DNA of 64,000 nucleotides from Natronosporangium sp035305625 (GTDB lineage: Bacteria > Actinomycetota > Actinomycetes > Mycobacteriales > Micromonosporaceae): NCBI GenBank assembly GCA_963809545.1, contig CAWEKD010000005.1:620001-684000 (forward strand), in the 5' to 3' direction. Below the pieces are notes generated by a model. That model was given only the letters and a program-made list of their open reading frames with translations, searched no databases and was not told where the DNA came from. A program made the position numbers and the translations under genes. Positions 24,787 through 33,582 of the stretch are shown here, one piece after another; positions within the stretch are counted from its first letter, which is position 1; each line of letters begins with the position of its first letter.

Positions 24787-27576
24787 TCAGTCGCCCCATG
24801 GCGGCCACGGTAGGAGGCGACCACTGTCGTCATCGCCCCAACCGGGATCACCGACGTCACCGGGATCGCCGGGGTCGATCACGCCCGGATCGCTGTCCGC
24901 ACCGCCGCCGCGACCGCCCTGGTCGCCCGGGCCACCGGGGCCGCGCCGATCATCATCGTCGTCATCGTCGGAGTCACACTGGATGATCGGCAGCCGGCAG
25001 AGGGGATCGTCGTCGTCCTCCGGCTCCGGCAACACCCCGTTGGCGTACGGGTGGTTCGGGTTGCCGACGTCCGGCGCGGGCGGGAACTGCTGGATCTCGT
25101 AGCCCTTGACGGCATGGGCGTCGTCCATGAACTTCTTCCAGATCCAGGACGGCAATTGATGGCTACCAATGTTCGAACCATCGGCGTTGTAGATCGGTTT
25201 GCCCTTGTCGTCGCCGACCCAGACCGCGGCCGCCAGCTGCGGGGTGTAGCCCACCATCCAGGCGTCCATGTTGCCGCCGTCCGGGTGCTCCCAGGTCCCG
25301 GTCTTGGCGGCGGCCGGCCGACCGTTGGCCAACTCAGCCCAGTTGAGCGCGGGGATGGTGGACAGCACCCCGGTGATCGCGTCCATGATCGGGGTGTCGA
25401 TCCGCTGCTCCCCGGCGACCCGGCTGCCGTTGATCTCCACCCATTCGCCGTTCACCTTCTGCTCCACCCGCTCCACGAAGTGCGGCTCGTGGTAGACCCC
25501 GCGGGCGGCGAACGTGGCCACCCCGCTGGCGTGGTCGAGCACGGTCACCGGGTACTGCCCGTAGGCCACCGGGTGGTAGAAGTACTCCGGCGCCACCTCA
25601 TCGGCGCTCTCGATCTCGGTCAGGTCGTGCCAGATCCCCTCCCGGGTGTCCTTCATCATCCGGATCCCGGCGTCCATCGCCGCCTGCACGATCAACGCCG
25701 GCCCCCGGTTGCCCGGCACCGCCTCGGAGAAGTAGGCGAACGGCACGTTGTAGGAGTACTGCGTGGACCAGTACAGGGTGCAGTAGTCCGGCGGCACCCC
25801 TTCGCAGCTGGTCGCCACCCGGCCGGCGTTGTGGATCTGCTGGGCCGCCCAGTCCGGCTGGTAGTTGCTGGTCCGCCAGTGCGACTTCAGCGAGACCCCT
25901 TCCCGCAGCGCCGCCACCAGTGTGTAGATCTTGAAGGTGGAGCCGGGCGCCCGCCCACCGTGCCACCCCAGGTCCGGGGTGTAGTTCGGCCCGGCCAGGT
26001 CGAACCCGGTGCCGTCCTCCCCCCCGTAGTAGGCGCGCACCGCCCCGGTGGCCGGATCGATCGCCACGATCGCCGCGTCGACGTCCTTGGAAACGGTCTC
26101 CCAATAGGAGGCCTTGTTCTTCCGCCGGGCCGCGTCCAGCGCCGCCTGCTGGATCTCCGGGTCGATGGTGGTGGTGATCCGGTAGCCGCCGGTGGTCAGG
26201 TCGGTGATCCCGAAGTTGCGCTCCAGCTCGTACCGGACCTGCCGGACGATGTTGCCCTGCGGCCCCTCGTGCCAGCTCCGGACCCCCTTCGGGTCGATCA
26301 CCTCCGGCAGCTCCACCAGCTCCGCCCGGGCGGTCGGGTCCAGGGTGCCCATGCCGACCATCTGGTCCAGCACGTAGTTCCATCGGGCCAGCGCCACGCT
26401 CTGGTCGTCCGGGTTGTTGAGCGGGTCGTACGGCGACAAGCCACTCCCGTCGTCCGGCACCCGGATCACCCCGGCGAGCAGCGCCGCCTCACCCACGCTC
26501 AGCTCCACCGCCGGCTTGCCGAAGTACGCCTTGGCGGCCGCCTCGATCCCGTGCGCGCCCCGACCGAAGTAGATGGTGTTGAGGTAGAAGTCCAGGATCT
26601 CGTCCTTGGAGTACTCCTGGTTCATCTTGTAGGCCATGGCGGCCTCTTGCAGCTTCCGGGAGTAGCTGTCCTCGGTGAGCTCAGCGGCGTGCCGGGTGTA
26701 CTGCTGGTCGATGGTGGAGGCGCCCTGCCGCTCCCCGCCGGTGATGTTGTTGATGAACGCCCGGGCGATCCCCTGGAAGTCGACCCCGCTGTGGTCCCAG
26801 AACTTGTTGTCCTCCGCCGCGACCACCGCGTTGCGCACGTGCTCCAGCTCCGGGACGGTGGTGTCGATGATCTCCCGGTTGACCTCCTGCAGCACCGCCA
26901 TCTCGGAGCCGTCGGCGTAGAGGATGGTGCTGACCTCGGGTAGGTCCAGCTCCTCTGGCAGGGGCACCGACTCCACGTAGTAGCTGAGCGCGACCATCCC
27001 CCCGCCGGCCGCGATCACCAGGACGGCCAGGAAGGACAGCAGGGTGTTGCGGATCCAGCGCCGCTTCTTCTTCCGCCCGGGGGGGCGCGCCCCCGCGCCC
27101 CCGCCCGCCGGCCGCGGGGGCTCCCCGCCGCCGGGCCGGACACTGGCCCGGCCGGCCGCTCCGCCGGCGGCCGGGGAGACCGGGACACTGGCCCGCCCGG
27201 CCGCAGCCCGGCCGGACCCCCAGTCGTACCGGGGTCGGGGCCCGTCCTCCTCGCCTACCGGGCTGCCGACCGCGGCGGCGCCGACCGCCGCGCTGCCCAC
27301 CGTCGCCCGCCCGGCCGGGACCCGCGCCCGGGCCGACGCCACGCTGACGGAGGCGGTCGCCCGCGCGGTGGAGCGGGGAGCCGGTTCGGCGTACGAGTCC
27401 ACCGCGTAAGGATCGGGGCCGGAGCGCGCATACGGGTCCGCCGCGTACCCCGCGGCGGGGTCAGGCTGCTGGGAATAGCTGTCCTGGTAACCGCTGTAAG
27501 CATCGTCGTACGACCCGTACGGGTCGTAACCCGCGTACCCGCGGTCGTCAGATCGGGGATGGTCGTACGAGTTCAT
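24787..27576 (-). CDS. ponA: Class A penicillin-binding protein (glycosyltransferase/transpeptidase)
   Basis: Bifunctional enzyme that polymerises and crosslinks peptidoglycan outside the membrane. Order: a 175-residue cytoplasmic tail rich in Tyr/Asp/Ser then Arg/Pro/Gly, one membrane anchor (TLLSFLAVLVIAAGGGMVAL), a GT51 domain with VAAEDNKFWDHSGVDF and GASTIDQQYTRHAAEL, and a transpeptidase domain with the SxxK in APGSTFKIYTL, SYN in STQYSYNVPF and KTG in AAKTGTWEHP. The last 80 residues are Asp/Gly/Pro-rich. At 929 residues it is larger than most because of the disordered ends. Rv0050/PonA1 occupies the same position in mycobacteria. Confidence 0.96.
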   Translation of the reverse strand: MNSYDHPRSDDRGYAGYDPYGSYDDAYSGYQDSYSQQPDPAAGYAADPYARSGPDPYAVDSYAEPAPRSTARATASVSVASARARVPAGRATVGSAAVGAAAVGSPVGEEDGPRPRYDWGSGRAAAGRASVPVSPAAGGAAGRASVRPGGGEPPRPAGGGAGARPPGRKKKRRWIRNTLLSFLAVLVIAAGGGMVALSYYVESVPLPEELDLPEVSTILYADGSEMAVLQEVNREIIDTTVPELEHVRNAVVAAEDNKFWDHSGVDFQGIARAFINNITGGERQGASTIDQQYTRHAAELTEDSYSRKLQEAAMAYKMNQEYSKDEILDFYLNTIYFGRGAHGIEAAAKAYFGKPAVELSVGEAALLAGVIRVPDDGSGLSPYDPLNNPDDQSVALARWNYVLDQMVGMGTLDPTARAELVELPEVIDPKGVRSWHEGPQGNIVRQVRYELERNFGITDLTTGGYRITTTIDPEIQQAALDAARRKNKASYWETVSKDVDAAIVAIDPATGAVRAYYGGEDGTGFDLAGPNYTPDLGWHGGRAPGSTFKIYTLVAALREGVSLKSHWRTSNYQPDWAAQQIHNAGRVATSCEGVPPDYCTLYWSTQYSYNVPFAYFSEAVPGNRGPALIVQAAMDAGIRMMKDTREGIWHDLTEIESADEVAPEYFYHPVAYGQYPVTVLDHASGVATFAARGVYHEPHFVERVEQKVNGEWVEINGSRVAGEQRIDTPIMDAITGVLSTIPALNWAELANGRPAAAKTGTWEHPDGGNMDAWMVGYTPQLAAAVWVGDDKGKPIYNADGSNIGSHQLPSWIWKKFMDDAHAVKGYEIQQFPPAPDVGNPNHPYANGVLPEPEDDDDPLCRLPIIQCDSDDDDDDDRRGPGGPGDQGGRGGGADSDPGVIDPGDPGDVGDPGWGDDDSGRLLPWPPWGD

Positions 27577-27653
27577 TGCCTACACCATGCCCTCGCTCAC
27601 TGGGATTGTCGTCCCAGGACCGGACAGACCGTGACGCGTGACACGCCCGCCAC

Positions 27654-28070
27654 TCATGCCCGGGCTCTCCGCTGCTCCCTCATCCGTATCACGTCGTCGC
27701 CACCTTCAGCACCGGTTCCGAGGACGAACTGCTCGACGAGCAGATTCCAGTCGCAACCACGACAGACTTCGACCACGTACACCCGGAACTCCCGGAGCCG
27801 GGCGGCGAGCGCCGGCAGATCAGCACGCCGCCGCGCCTGCCCGGACGCGTGCCGCAACTCGTCACCGTACACGTAGTGGACGAGCGTGAGGTTCTCCCGG
27901 CGGCAGATCGGGCACCGGACGTCGATCGGATCGCCGTGGTACTTGGCGGCGTTTTTAAGGTACGGCGAGGCGTCGCACACTTCATAGGTAGACACCAGGC
28001 CGGCGTAGACGTCCCGCAGCAGCGCCCGTCGCCTGAGGGAGTAGTCCACGAGCTGCCGCTGGGTACGCAT
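27654..28070 (-). CDS. DUF5318 protein with zinc ribbon
   Basis: 138 residues starting at the ATG at 28070 (MRTQRQLVDYSLRRRALL), as in the M. tuberculosis homologue Rv0049. CPICRREN and a later CRGCDW supply four cysteines for a zinc ribbon, with a helical N-terminus and YEVCDASPYLKNAAKYHG between. The role is unknown; the constant neighbours are the class A PBP and the PadR-ino1 pair. It diverges from PadR, with the palindrome at 28133-28153 in between. Confidence 0.86.
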   Translation of the reverse strand: MRTQRQLVDYSLRRRALLRDVYAGLVSTYEVCDASPYLKNAAKYHGDPIDVRCPICRRENLTLVHYVYGDELRHASGQARRRADLPALAARLREFRVYVVEVCRGCDWNLLVEQFVLGTGAEGGDDVIRMREQRRARA

Positions 28071-28132
28071 GGGAAAGAGCGTACGCAGCCGAGGCTGCTC
28101 CCGCCACCACCGTTGCTGGCGAATCTGACCCC

Positions 28133-28153
28133 GATGTATCGTGACGATACATC
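28133..28153. promoter_or_regulatory. Palindromic operator candidate between DUF5318 and PadR
   Basis: GATGTATCG and CGATACATC form a perfect inverted repeat around TGA. It is 63 bp from the DUF5318 start and 113 bp from the PadR start. PadR regulators usually bind ATGT/ACAT half-sites, which are present here with an 11-base gap. Two further TATGT half-sites follow on the right (near 28160 and 28175). Confidence 0.6.
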
Positions 28154-28265
28154 GAGTCGGTATGTGGGTACGGTATGTCGGACCGGTAGATCGGCCGACC
28201 ACGTGCCCGGGTCATCCCTGGTCACGACCTGGTCGGGCCGGGGCGGTCGACGAAGGGGGTAGGGC

Positions 28266-28859
28266 GTGGCAACGCTGGAGTTCGCCATCCTGGGCCTCCT
28301 GCATGAGGGCCCGATGCACGGGTACGAGTTGCGAAAGCAGCTGACCACCAAGCTTGGAGCGATCCGGGCGGCGATCAGCTACGGCACGCTGTACCCGACA
28401 CTGCGCCGGATGCAGGCGGATGGTCTCATCGCCGAGGCGGACGAAGCCACCCCGGAGGACGAGACCGTGCCGCCCCTGACCAGCCGGCGGGGCCGGATCG
28501 TCTACAAGATTACGGCCGAGGGCAAGGAGCGATTCGGTGAACTGCTGGCCCAGGCCGGGCCGGAGACCTGGGAGGACACCGGGTTCGGAGTGCACTTCGC
28601 ATTCTTCTCCCGCACCGACCGGGCCACCCGGTTACGCATCCTGGAGGGTCGGCGGCGCAAGGTGGAGGAGCGCCGGGAAGGACTTCGGGAGGTGCTTGCC
28701 CGAGCCGCTGAACGCCTCGATGCGTACACCCTGGAACTCCAACGCCACGGGCTCGAGGCCTGTGAGCGGGAGGTCCGCTGGCTGGAGGAGCTCATCGCCA
28801 ACGAGCGGTCCGGCCTACCCCCACGAACCACACCGCCGCAGGATTCCCTGGGGCGCTGA
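28266..28859 (+). CDS. PadR-family transcriptional regulator
   Basis: 197 residues from the GTG at 28266. The N-terminal winged helix reads LEFAILGLLHEGPMHGYELRK and ISYGTLYPTLRRMQADGLI, the PadR signature; an acidic insert (DEATPEDETVPP) precedes the wing residues RIVYKITAEGKERF. The C-terminal half (LRILEGRRRKVEERREGLRE) is a long helical dimerisation region, as in the PadR-s1/Vir group. It is 26 bp upstream of ino1 on the same strand and matches the position of Rv0047c in M. tuberculosis. It probably regulates itself, ino1 and perhaps DUF5318 through the palindrome at 28133-28153; the effector is unknown. Confidence 0.93.
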   Translation: MATLEFAILGLLHEGPMHGYELRKQLTTKLGAIRAAISYGTLYPTLRRMQADGLIAEADEATPEDETVPPLTSRRGRIVYKITAEGKERFGELLAQAGPETWEDTGFGVHFAFFSRTDRATRLRILEGRRRKVEERREGLREVLARAAERLDAYTLELQRHGLEACEREVRWLEELIANERSGLPPRTTPPQDSLGR

Positions 28860-28885
28860 CCACGATCAGAAAGGGAGGACCCGCA

Positions 28886-29956
28886 ATGGGCCCCATCCGT
28901 GTCGCCATCGTCGGCGTGGGCAACTGTGCCTCGTCGCTGGTCCAAGGTGTCCAGTATTACCGTGACGCCGACCCGGCCGAACGCGTGCCGGGGCTGATGC
29001 ACGTACAGTTCGGGGACTATCACATCTCCGACCTGCAGTTCGTGGCCGCCTTCGATGTGGACGCCAAGAAGGTCGGTCGGGACCTCGCCGAGGCGATCGT
29101 CGCCAGTGAGAACAACACCGTCACCTTCTGCGACGTGCCGCCGACCGGCGTGACCGTGCAGCGTGGCCCGACCTTCGACGGGCTTGGCCTCTACTACCAG
29201 GAGATCATTGACGAGTCGGACGAGCCCGCGGTGGACGTAGCGGCGGCGCTGCGGGCCGCCAAGGCGGATGTGCTGGTCTGCTACCTGCCGGTGGGTTCGG
29301 AGGAGGCCACCCGCTACTACGCCCAGGCCGCGATCGACGCCGGCTGCGCGTTCGTGAACGCCCTGCCGGTGTTCATCGCCTCCGACCCGGAGTGGGCGGC
29401 CAAGTTCGAGGCGGCCGGGGTGCCGATCGTGGGTGACGACATCAAGTCGCAGGTCGGGGCCACGATCGTGCACCGGCAGCTGGCCAAGCTGTTCGAGGAC
29501 CGCGGGGTCGAGCTGCTGCGCACCTACCAGCTCAACTTCGGCGGCAACATGGACTTCATGAACATGCTGGAGCGGTCCCGGCTGGAGTCCAAGAAGATCT
29601 CGAAGACGCAGTCGGTGGCCTCCCAGATCCCGCACGAGATGAACGCGCGGGACATCCACATCGGGCCGTCGGACCACGTGCCGTGGCTGGACGACCGGAA
29701 GTGGGCCTACATCCGGCTGGAGGGCCGGACGTTCGGGGACGTGCCGCTCAACGCGGAGCTCAAGCTCGAGGTGTGGGACTCGCCGAACTCCGCCGGTGTG
29801 ATCATCGACGCGATCCGCGCGGCGAAGATCGCCAAGGACCGGGGGCAGGGCGGCCCGCTGCTGTCGGCGTCGGCGTACTTCATGAAGTCGCCGCCGCAGC
29901 AGATGGCCGACCACGAGGCGCGGGAAGCGGTCGAAGCGTTCATTCGGGGTGAGTGA
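28886..29956 (+). CDS. ino1: Inositol-3-phosphate synthase
   Basis: Converts glucose-6-phosphate to 1L-myo-inositol-1-phosphate with NAD; the product feeds phosphatidylinositol, PIMs and mycothiol. 356 residues, the short bacterial form. Motifs: Rossmann VAIVGVGNCASSLVQG, CYLPVGSEEATRYYAQA, VGDDIKSQVGATIVHR, LNFGGNMDFMNMLE, and SRLESKKISKTQSV (catalytic Lys region). A strong AGAAAGGGAGGA ribosome site precedes the ATG, and it follows PadR by 26 bp. A textbook terminator follows. Confidence 0.97.
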   Translation: MGPIRVAIVGVGNCASSLVQGVQYYRDADPAERVPGLMHVQFGDYHISDLQFVAAFDVDAKKVGRDLAEAIVASENNTVTFCDVPPTGVTVQRGPTFDGLGLYYQEIIDESDEPAVDVAAALRAAKADVLVCYLPVGSEEATRYYAQAAIDAGCAFVNALPVFIASDPEWAAKFEAAGVPIVGDDIKSQVGATIVHRQLAKLFEDRGVELLRTYQLNFGGNMDFMNMLERSRLESKKISKTQSVASQIPHEMNARDIHIGPSDHVPWLDDRKWAYIRLEGRTFGDVPLNAELKLEVWDSPNSAGVIIDAIRAAKIAKDRGQGGPLLSASAYFMKSPPQQMADHEAREAVEAFIRGE

Positions 29957-29959
29957 ACA

Positions 29960-29999
29960 ACGGCCGAGAGCAGTGACAGTTATCACTGCTCTCGGCCGT
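29960..29999 (+). terminator. Intrinsic terminator of ino1
   Basis: A perfect 17-bp inverted repeat (29960-29976 with 29983-29999), six-base loop CAGTTA, followed by AACTTTTC. Confidence 0.85.
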
Positions 30000-30132
30000 A
30001 ACTTTTCGGGCCGGTCAGCGCTGACCGGCCCAAATTCCTCCATCCGGGGGATTGCCGCATCGACCATTACGGCGACCGGCAACACCGAACCACGTACTAG
30101 ACGGGGTGGCCGGCCGGTCTCATAGTGAGGCT

Positions 30133-30759
30133 ATGGGCAAGACCGGCGTCCTTGACCGGGTGGCGGCCGACCTCGCACGCGGGTCGACCCACTCTGCCAT
30201 CCAGCGGTTAGGCAGCCTCGTCGCCGCACACCCCCACGACCTGGATCTACGGCGGCGCTTGGCAGCGGCCTATCGGCGAGTGGGTAACCGGATCCAAGCC
30301 GGGCGGTGGGACTACCTCACCCTAGGCGCGGACCCCGCTGAAATCCAGGCGTTCGAGCGGGCGTACCCGTCTGCCCGGGCGCGACTGCGCCAACTGCGCT
30401 GGCCCCACCGCCCCGGAGAGGCGGCCACCCAGTACGCCCGGGACCGATTGCGCCGACTGGTCGCCGAAGCCGAGGCTGAGCACGACCGCTTGATCGCGGC
30501 CCGGGCCACCCGGCGCCGTGACCGCACCGCCGCCGCGGCCAAGGCGCAGCCCACCTGGCTCGAACGAATGGCGCGCTTCCTGTATCAGGCGTGGCCGGAC
30601 AACTTATCCGGCGCGCCCGGCCGGAGATCGTTGGCAGCCCGACTGCTGACTGGTCCCGCCGGGCGCCGGACCGTACGCATCGGCGTCGTCGCCATCGTGG
30701 CGGCGACGCCGTTTGCGGTTGTGGGCATCCTGACTGTAACCAGTTGGATAGTCCACTAA
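30133..30759 (+). CDS. DUF6584-like protein, first tandem copy
   Basis: 208 residues from the ATG at 30133. The N-terminal 110 residues (KTGVLDRVAADLARGSTHSA, IQRLGSLVAAHPHDLDL, RRLAAAYRRVGNRIQAGRWD) match the pattern I know as DUF6584, two TPR-like helical repeats. A basic linker (ARATRRRDRTAAAAK) and a single C-terminal membrane segment (VRIGVVAIVAATPFAVVGIL) follow. The next gene is a paralogue. The family function is unknown. Confidence 0.75.
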   Translation: MGKTGVLDRVAADLARGSTHSAIQRLGSLVAAHPHDLDLRRRLAAAYRRVGNRIQAGRWDYLTLGADPAEIQAFERAYPSARARLRQLRWPHRPGEAATQYARDRLRRLVAEAEAEHDRLIAARATRRRDRTAAAAKAQPTWLERMARFLYQAWPDNLSGAPGRRSLAARLLTGPAGRRTVRIGVVAIVAATPFAVVGILTVTSWIVH

Positions 30760-30837
30760 GGCTAGTTATCGTTTTGTTATCCGCCAGCCAGGCATCAGCG
30801 GTGGCACCGGACACCGGTTCTCGTCGATGATCGAAGT

Positions 30838-31338
30838 GTGGCGAAGGCGGACGTATTGGCACGCGTCAAGCAGGATCTCGCGCTCGGGCACACCCACTCC
30901 GCCACGCAACGGCTCCGCACCCTGATCGCCATCGATCCCGACGACCTGGAACTACGGCGGATGCTCGTAGAGATCCACCGCCAGACCGGCAACCTGGTCG
31001 AAGCCGGCCGGTGGGGGTTCCTGTTCGAGGACGTAAGCCACGCCGAACTCGCCGCCTTCACCCGTGCCAACCCCGATCCATGGCTACGGCTGCGACTGCT
31101 GCGCTGGGAGGGGGACGACCATCAGCTCGGCCCGACCGCCCGGGCCCGGTTGGACGAGTTACGCGCGGCCGCGGCCGCAGCCGGCCCACCAGCCACCTAC
31201 CGCGGGCCGTGGCGGTCCCGACCGCGGACGGAGCGAAGCGCCGCGCTCCCGTGTCTATTCGTATTGGTCGTGCTCGGGACGTTCAGTTTCTTCGCGGCGG
31301 TCGGGCTGTATCGTTTCCTCGCTTGGATCCTGGACTAA
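30838..31338 (+). CDS. DUF6584-like protein, second tandem copy
   Basis: 166 residues from the GTG at 30838. It aligns along the first 110 residues with the preceding gene (KADVLARVKQDLALGHTHSA, RRMLVEIHRQTGNLVEAGRWG, LRLRLLRWEG) and is closer to the family consensus than that copy. It ends with a membrane segment (LFVLVVLGTFSFFAAVGLYRF), preceded by an Arg-rich stretch. Together the pair looks like a local duplication followed by divergence. There is 78 bp between them and no clear separate terminator. Confidence 0.78.
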   Translation: MAKADVLARVKQDLALGHTHSATQRLRTLIAIDPDDLELRRMLVEIHRQTGNLVEAGRWGFLFEDVSHAELAAFTRANPDPWLRLRLLRWEGDDHQLGPTARARLDELRAAAAAAGPPATYRGPWRSRPRTERSAALPCLFVLVVLGTFSFFAAVGLYRFLAWILD

Positions 31339-31450
31339 CCGCCCTGATCACTCCTCATTTGCCCGTTTCCTTACCGGCAACTGTGCCTTAACGGCAACTG
31401 TGCAGGTGGCGCCCCACCGTTATCCTCGAAATAGCACGGAGGGAGGGCGG

Positions 31451-31978
31451 ATGGACGCGGCGACCGTGCTGTTCCTCGCGATCGGCAGTCTCGGGCTGCT
31501 GCTACTGGCGCTGAGCCTGGCCGGGGTGGAACTGTTCCATCTCGACAGTCTGGTGCCGATGGAGGCGGTGGCGGCTGGCCTGGGTGTGTTCGGGTTCGCC
31601 TCCGCTGGGGCCAACGCGGCCTTCGCCGGCGGCGGCATGCCCGCGCTGCTGGGCGCGGGCGTGATCGGCGTGGCCGCTTCGGTACCCGCTGGTTGGCTGT
31701 CACTCCGGTTGACCCGGGCGCTGCAACAGATGCGGACCGACGCTACTCCCCGTCGGAGCGACCTGCCCGGATCGGTCGGGGTGGTGGTCACCCCGATTCC
31801 CGCCCAAGGCTACGGCGAAGTCCGCGTGACCCTGGGCGGTCAGCCGGTCAAGCTGAATGCCCGAGCGAGGAGAGCCATTCCCCTGGGCGCACAGGTTTTC
31901 GTCATCGAGGCAACCAGCGAGACCAGTGTGTTCGTCGAGCCGGTGCCCGGTGACCCATCCACCACCCCCCGGCCGTAA
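31451..31978 (+). CDS. NfeD-like membrane protein
   Basis: 175 residues from the ATG at 31451, with GGAGGGAGGG upstream. Three to four hydrophobic helices occupy residues 1-95, then an OB-fold-like domain (GSVGVVVTPIPAQGYGEVRV, KLNARARRAIPLGAQVFVIE) of the NfeD family. NfeD proteins pair with flotillins and are proposed to act in membrane microdomain quality control. The flotillin gene starts 45 bp downstream, supporting the call. No protease domain is present. Confidence 0.85.
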   Translation: MDAATVLFLAIGSLGLLLLALSLAGVELFHLDSLVPMEAVAAGLGVFGFASAGANAAFAGGGMPALLGAGVIGVAASVPAGWLSLRLTRALQQMRTDATPRRSDLPGSVGVVVTPIPAQGYGEVRVTLGGQPVKLNARARRAIPLGAQVFVIEATSETSVFVEPVPGDPSTTPRP

Positions 31979-32023
31979 CCCCCATTAATTAGTCCTCATC
32001 GGACCCTACTCCTTAGGGAAGCT

Positions 32024-33493
32024 ATGGCTATTGTCCTTGCCATCGGCGGCGGAGTGCTGCTGCTCGTGCTGCTGACACTGTTCATCATCTCCCGGATCAA
32101 GGTGGCCGGGCCCAACGAGGCGTTCATCGTCACCGGCCGCAAGGGTCGCACCACCACGACCGCTGACGGCACCGCCACCCGTGACCTGTCCGGTCAGAAG
32201 GTGGTCATGGGCGCCTCGGTGTTCGTCTGGCCCGTGATCCAGAAACTGCACACCCTGGACCTGTCCAGCCGGGGGATCCGAGTAGAGATCCACGGCGCGG
32301 TCAGCAAGCAGGGCATCCGGACCAACCTGCAAGGGGTCGCGATCGTCAAGGTCGGCGGGACCGAGTCGGCGATCCGGGCGGCCGCCCAGCGGTTCCTGCA
32401 CCAGCAGAACGAAATCGACGAGTTCACCCGGGAAGTGCTCGCCGGTGCGCTCCGCTCGATCGTCGGTCGGCTCACCGTCGAGGAGATCATCCGGGACCGG
32501 GCCGCGTTCGCCTCCGCGGTGGCGGAGGAGGCGGAGCACTCGCTCACCAACCAGGGTCTGGTGCTGGACACCTTCCAGCTGCAGGACATCGTGGCGGAAG
32601 GGTCCTACCTGGACGACCTCGGGCGGCCGGAAGCGGCCCGGGTGATCAAGGACGCCGCGATCGCGGAGGCGAAGGCCCGGCAGGCCGCCGAGCAGGAGCG
32701 GCTGCTGGCCGAAGAGGCGATCGCCGAGGCGGAGCGGAACCTGGAGCTGAAGAAGGCCTCCATCCAGGCGGAGATCGACGCGGCTCGGGCCCAGTCCGAG
32801 GCGGCCGGCCCGCTGGCCAAGGCCGAGCGCGACCAGGCGATCCTGGCCGAGCAGCACAAGGTCGCCCAGCGCAAGGCCGAGCTGAAGGACCGCGAGCTGG
32901 ACACCGAGATCCGGAAGCCGGCCGACGCCGCCCGGTACCAGGTGGAGCAGGAGGCCGAGGGTGCCCGGCGGGCCACCATCGCCGCCGCCGAGGCCGCGGC
33001 CGAGCAGGCCCGGCTCATGGGTGAAGGTGAGCGGGCCCGCCGGCAGGCCCTGGCGGAGGCGGCCGCGGTCGAGGGTGCCAAGGAAGGTGAAGCCGAGCAG
33101 CGGCGCCGGAGCGCGATCGCGGAGGCGATCCGGCAGGAGGGTGAGGCCGAGGCGGCGGCCATCCTCGCCAAGGGCCGGGCTGAGGCCGAGGCGATGCGGC
33201 TGAAGGCGGAGGCGTTCGCCAAGTACGGCGAGGCGGCCGTACTGGACCTGCTGCTGAAGGTCCTGCCCGAGGTGGTGGGCGCCGCTTCCGAGCCGATGAA
33301 GGCGATCGACAAGATGACGGTCATCTCCACCGACGGCGCCTCGGCGCTGACCAAGAGCGTGGCCACCAACGTGGCCCAGGGTCTGCAGCTGGGCACCGAC
33401 CTGACCGGCGTCGACCTGAGCCAGCTGCTAGCCCGGTTGAGCGAACGGTTCGCCGGCGAGCAGTCGTCCCCGCCGGCTGTCTCCGACAACTGA
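32024..33493 (+). CDS. Flotillin/SPFH-domain protein
   Basis: 489 residues from the ATG at 32024. An N-terminal hydrophobic segment (IVLAIGGGVLLLVLLTLFII) anchors it; an SPFH/band 7 domain follows to about residue 190 (VAGPNEAFIVTGRKG, LVLDTFQLQDI), then a long Glu/Ala/Lys/Arg-rich coiled-coil (about 200-395) typical of flotillin scaffolds. The end (SEPMKAIDKMTVISTDG) is the flotillin C-terminal region. It makes oligomers in lipid microdomains and is paired with the NfeD gene. Confidence 0.95.
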   Translation: MAIVLAIGGGVLLLVLLTLFIISRIKVAGPNEAFIVTGRKGRTTTTADGTATRDLSGQKVVMGASVFVWPVIQKLHTLDLSSRGIRVEIHGAVSKQGIRTNLQGVAIVKVGGTESAIRAAAQRFLHQQNEIDEFTREVLAGALRSIVGRLTVEEIIRDRAAFASAVAEEAEHSLTNQGLVLDTFQLQDIVAEGSYLDDLGRPEAARVIKDAAIAEAKARQAAEQERLLAEEAIAEAERNLELKKASIQAEIDAARAQSEAAGPLAKAERDQAILAEQHKVAQRKAELKDRELDTEIRKPADAARYQVEQEAEGARRATIAAAEAAAEQARLMGEGERARRQALAEAAAVEGAKEGEAEQRRRSAIAEAIRQEGEAEAAAILAKGRAEAEAMRLKAEAFAKYGEAAVLDLLLKVLPEVVGAASEPMKAIDKMTVISTDGASALTKSVATNVAQGLQLGTDLTGVDLSQLLARLSERFAGEQSSPPAVSDN

Positions 33494-33505
33494 TCTCTCA
33501 CCACG

Positions 33506-33541
33506 ACGTGCCCCGGGCCTCGCATGAGGTCCGGGGCACGT
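33506..33541 (+). terminator. Intrinsic terminator-like hairpin after the flotillin gene
   Basis: ACGTGCCCCGG (33506-33516) pairs with CCGGGGCACGT (33531-33541), loop of 14 bases with further G-U/CT pairing; it sits between convergent genes, so it could serve both. No long T tract. Confidence 0.65.
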
Positions 33542-33582
33542 GGGTTCCTACCGCCTCCCGCGCGGCGAAGCCGTCGGTCGCG

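Noticed and set aside
25051..26943. A 630-residue open frame on the plus strand.
   Set aside because: It is the antisense of the class A PBP gene, whose domains and motifs are intact; the frame is an effect of high GC.
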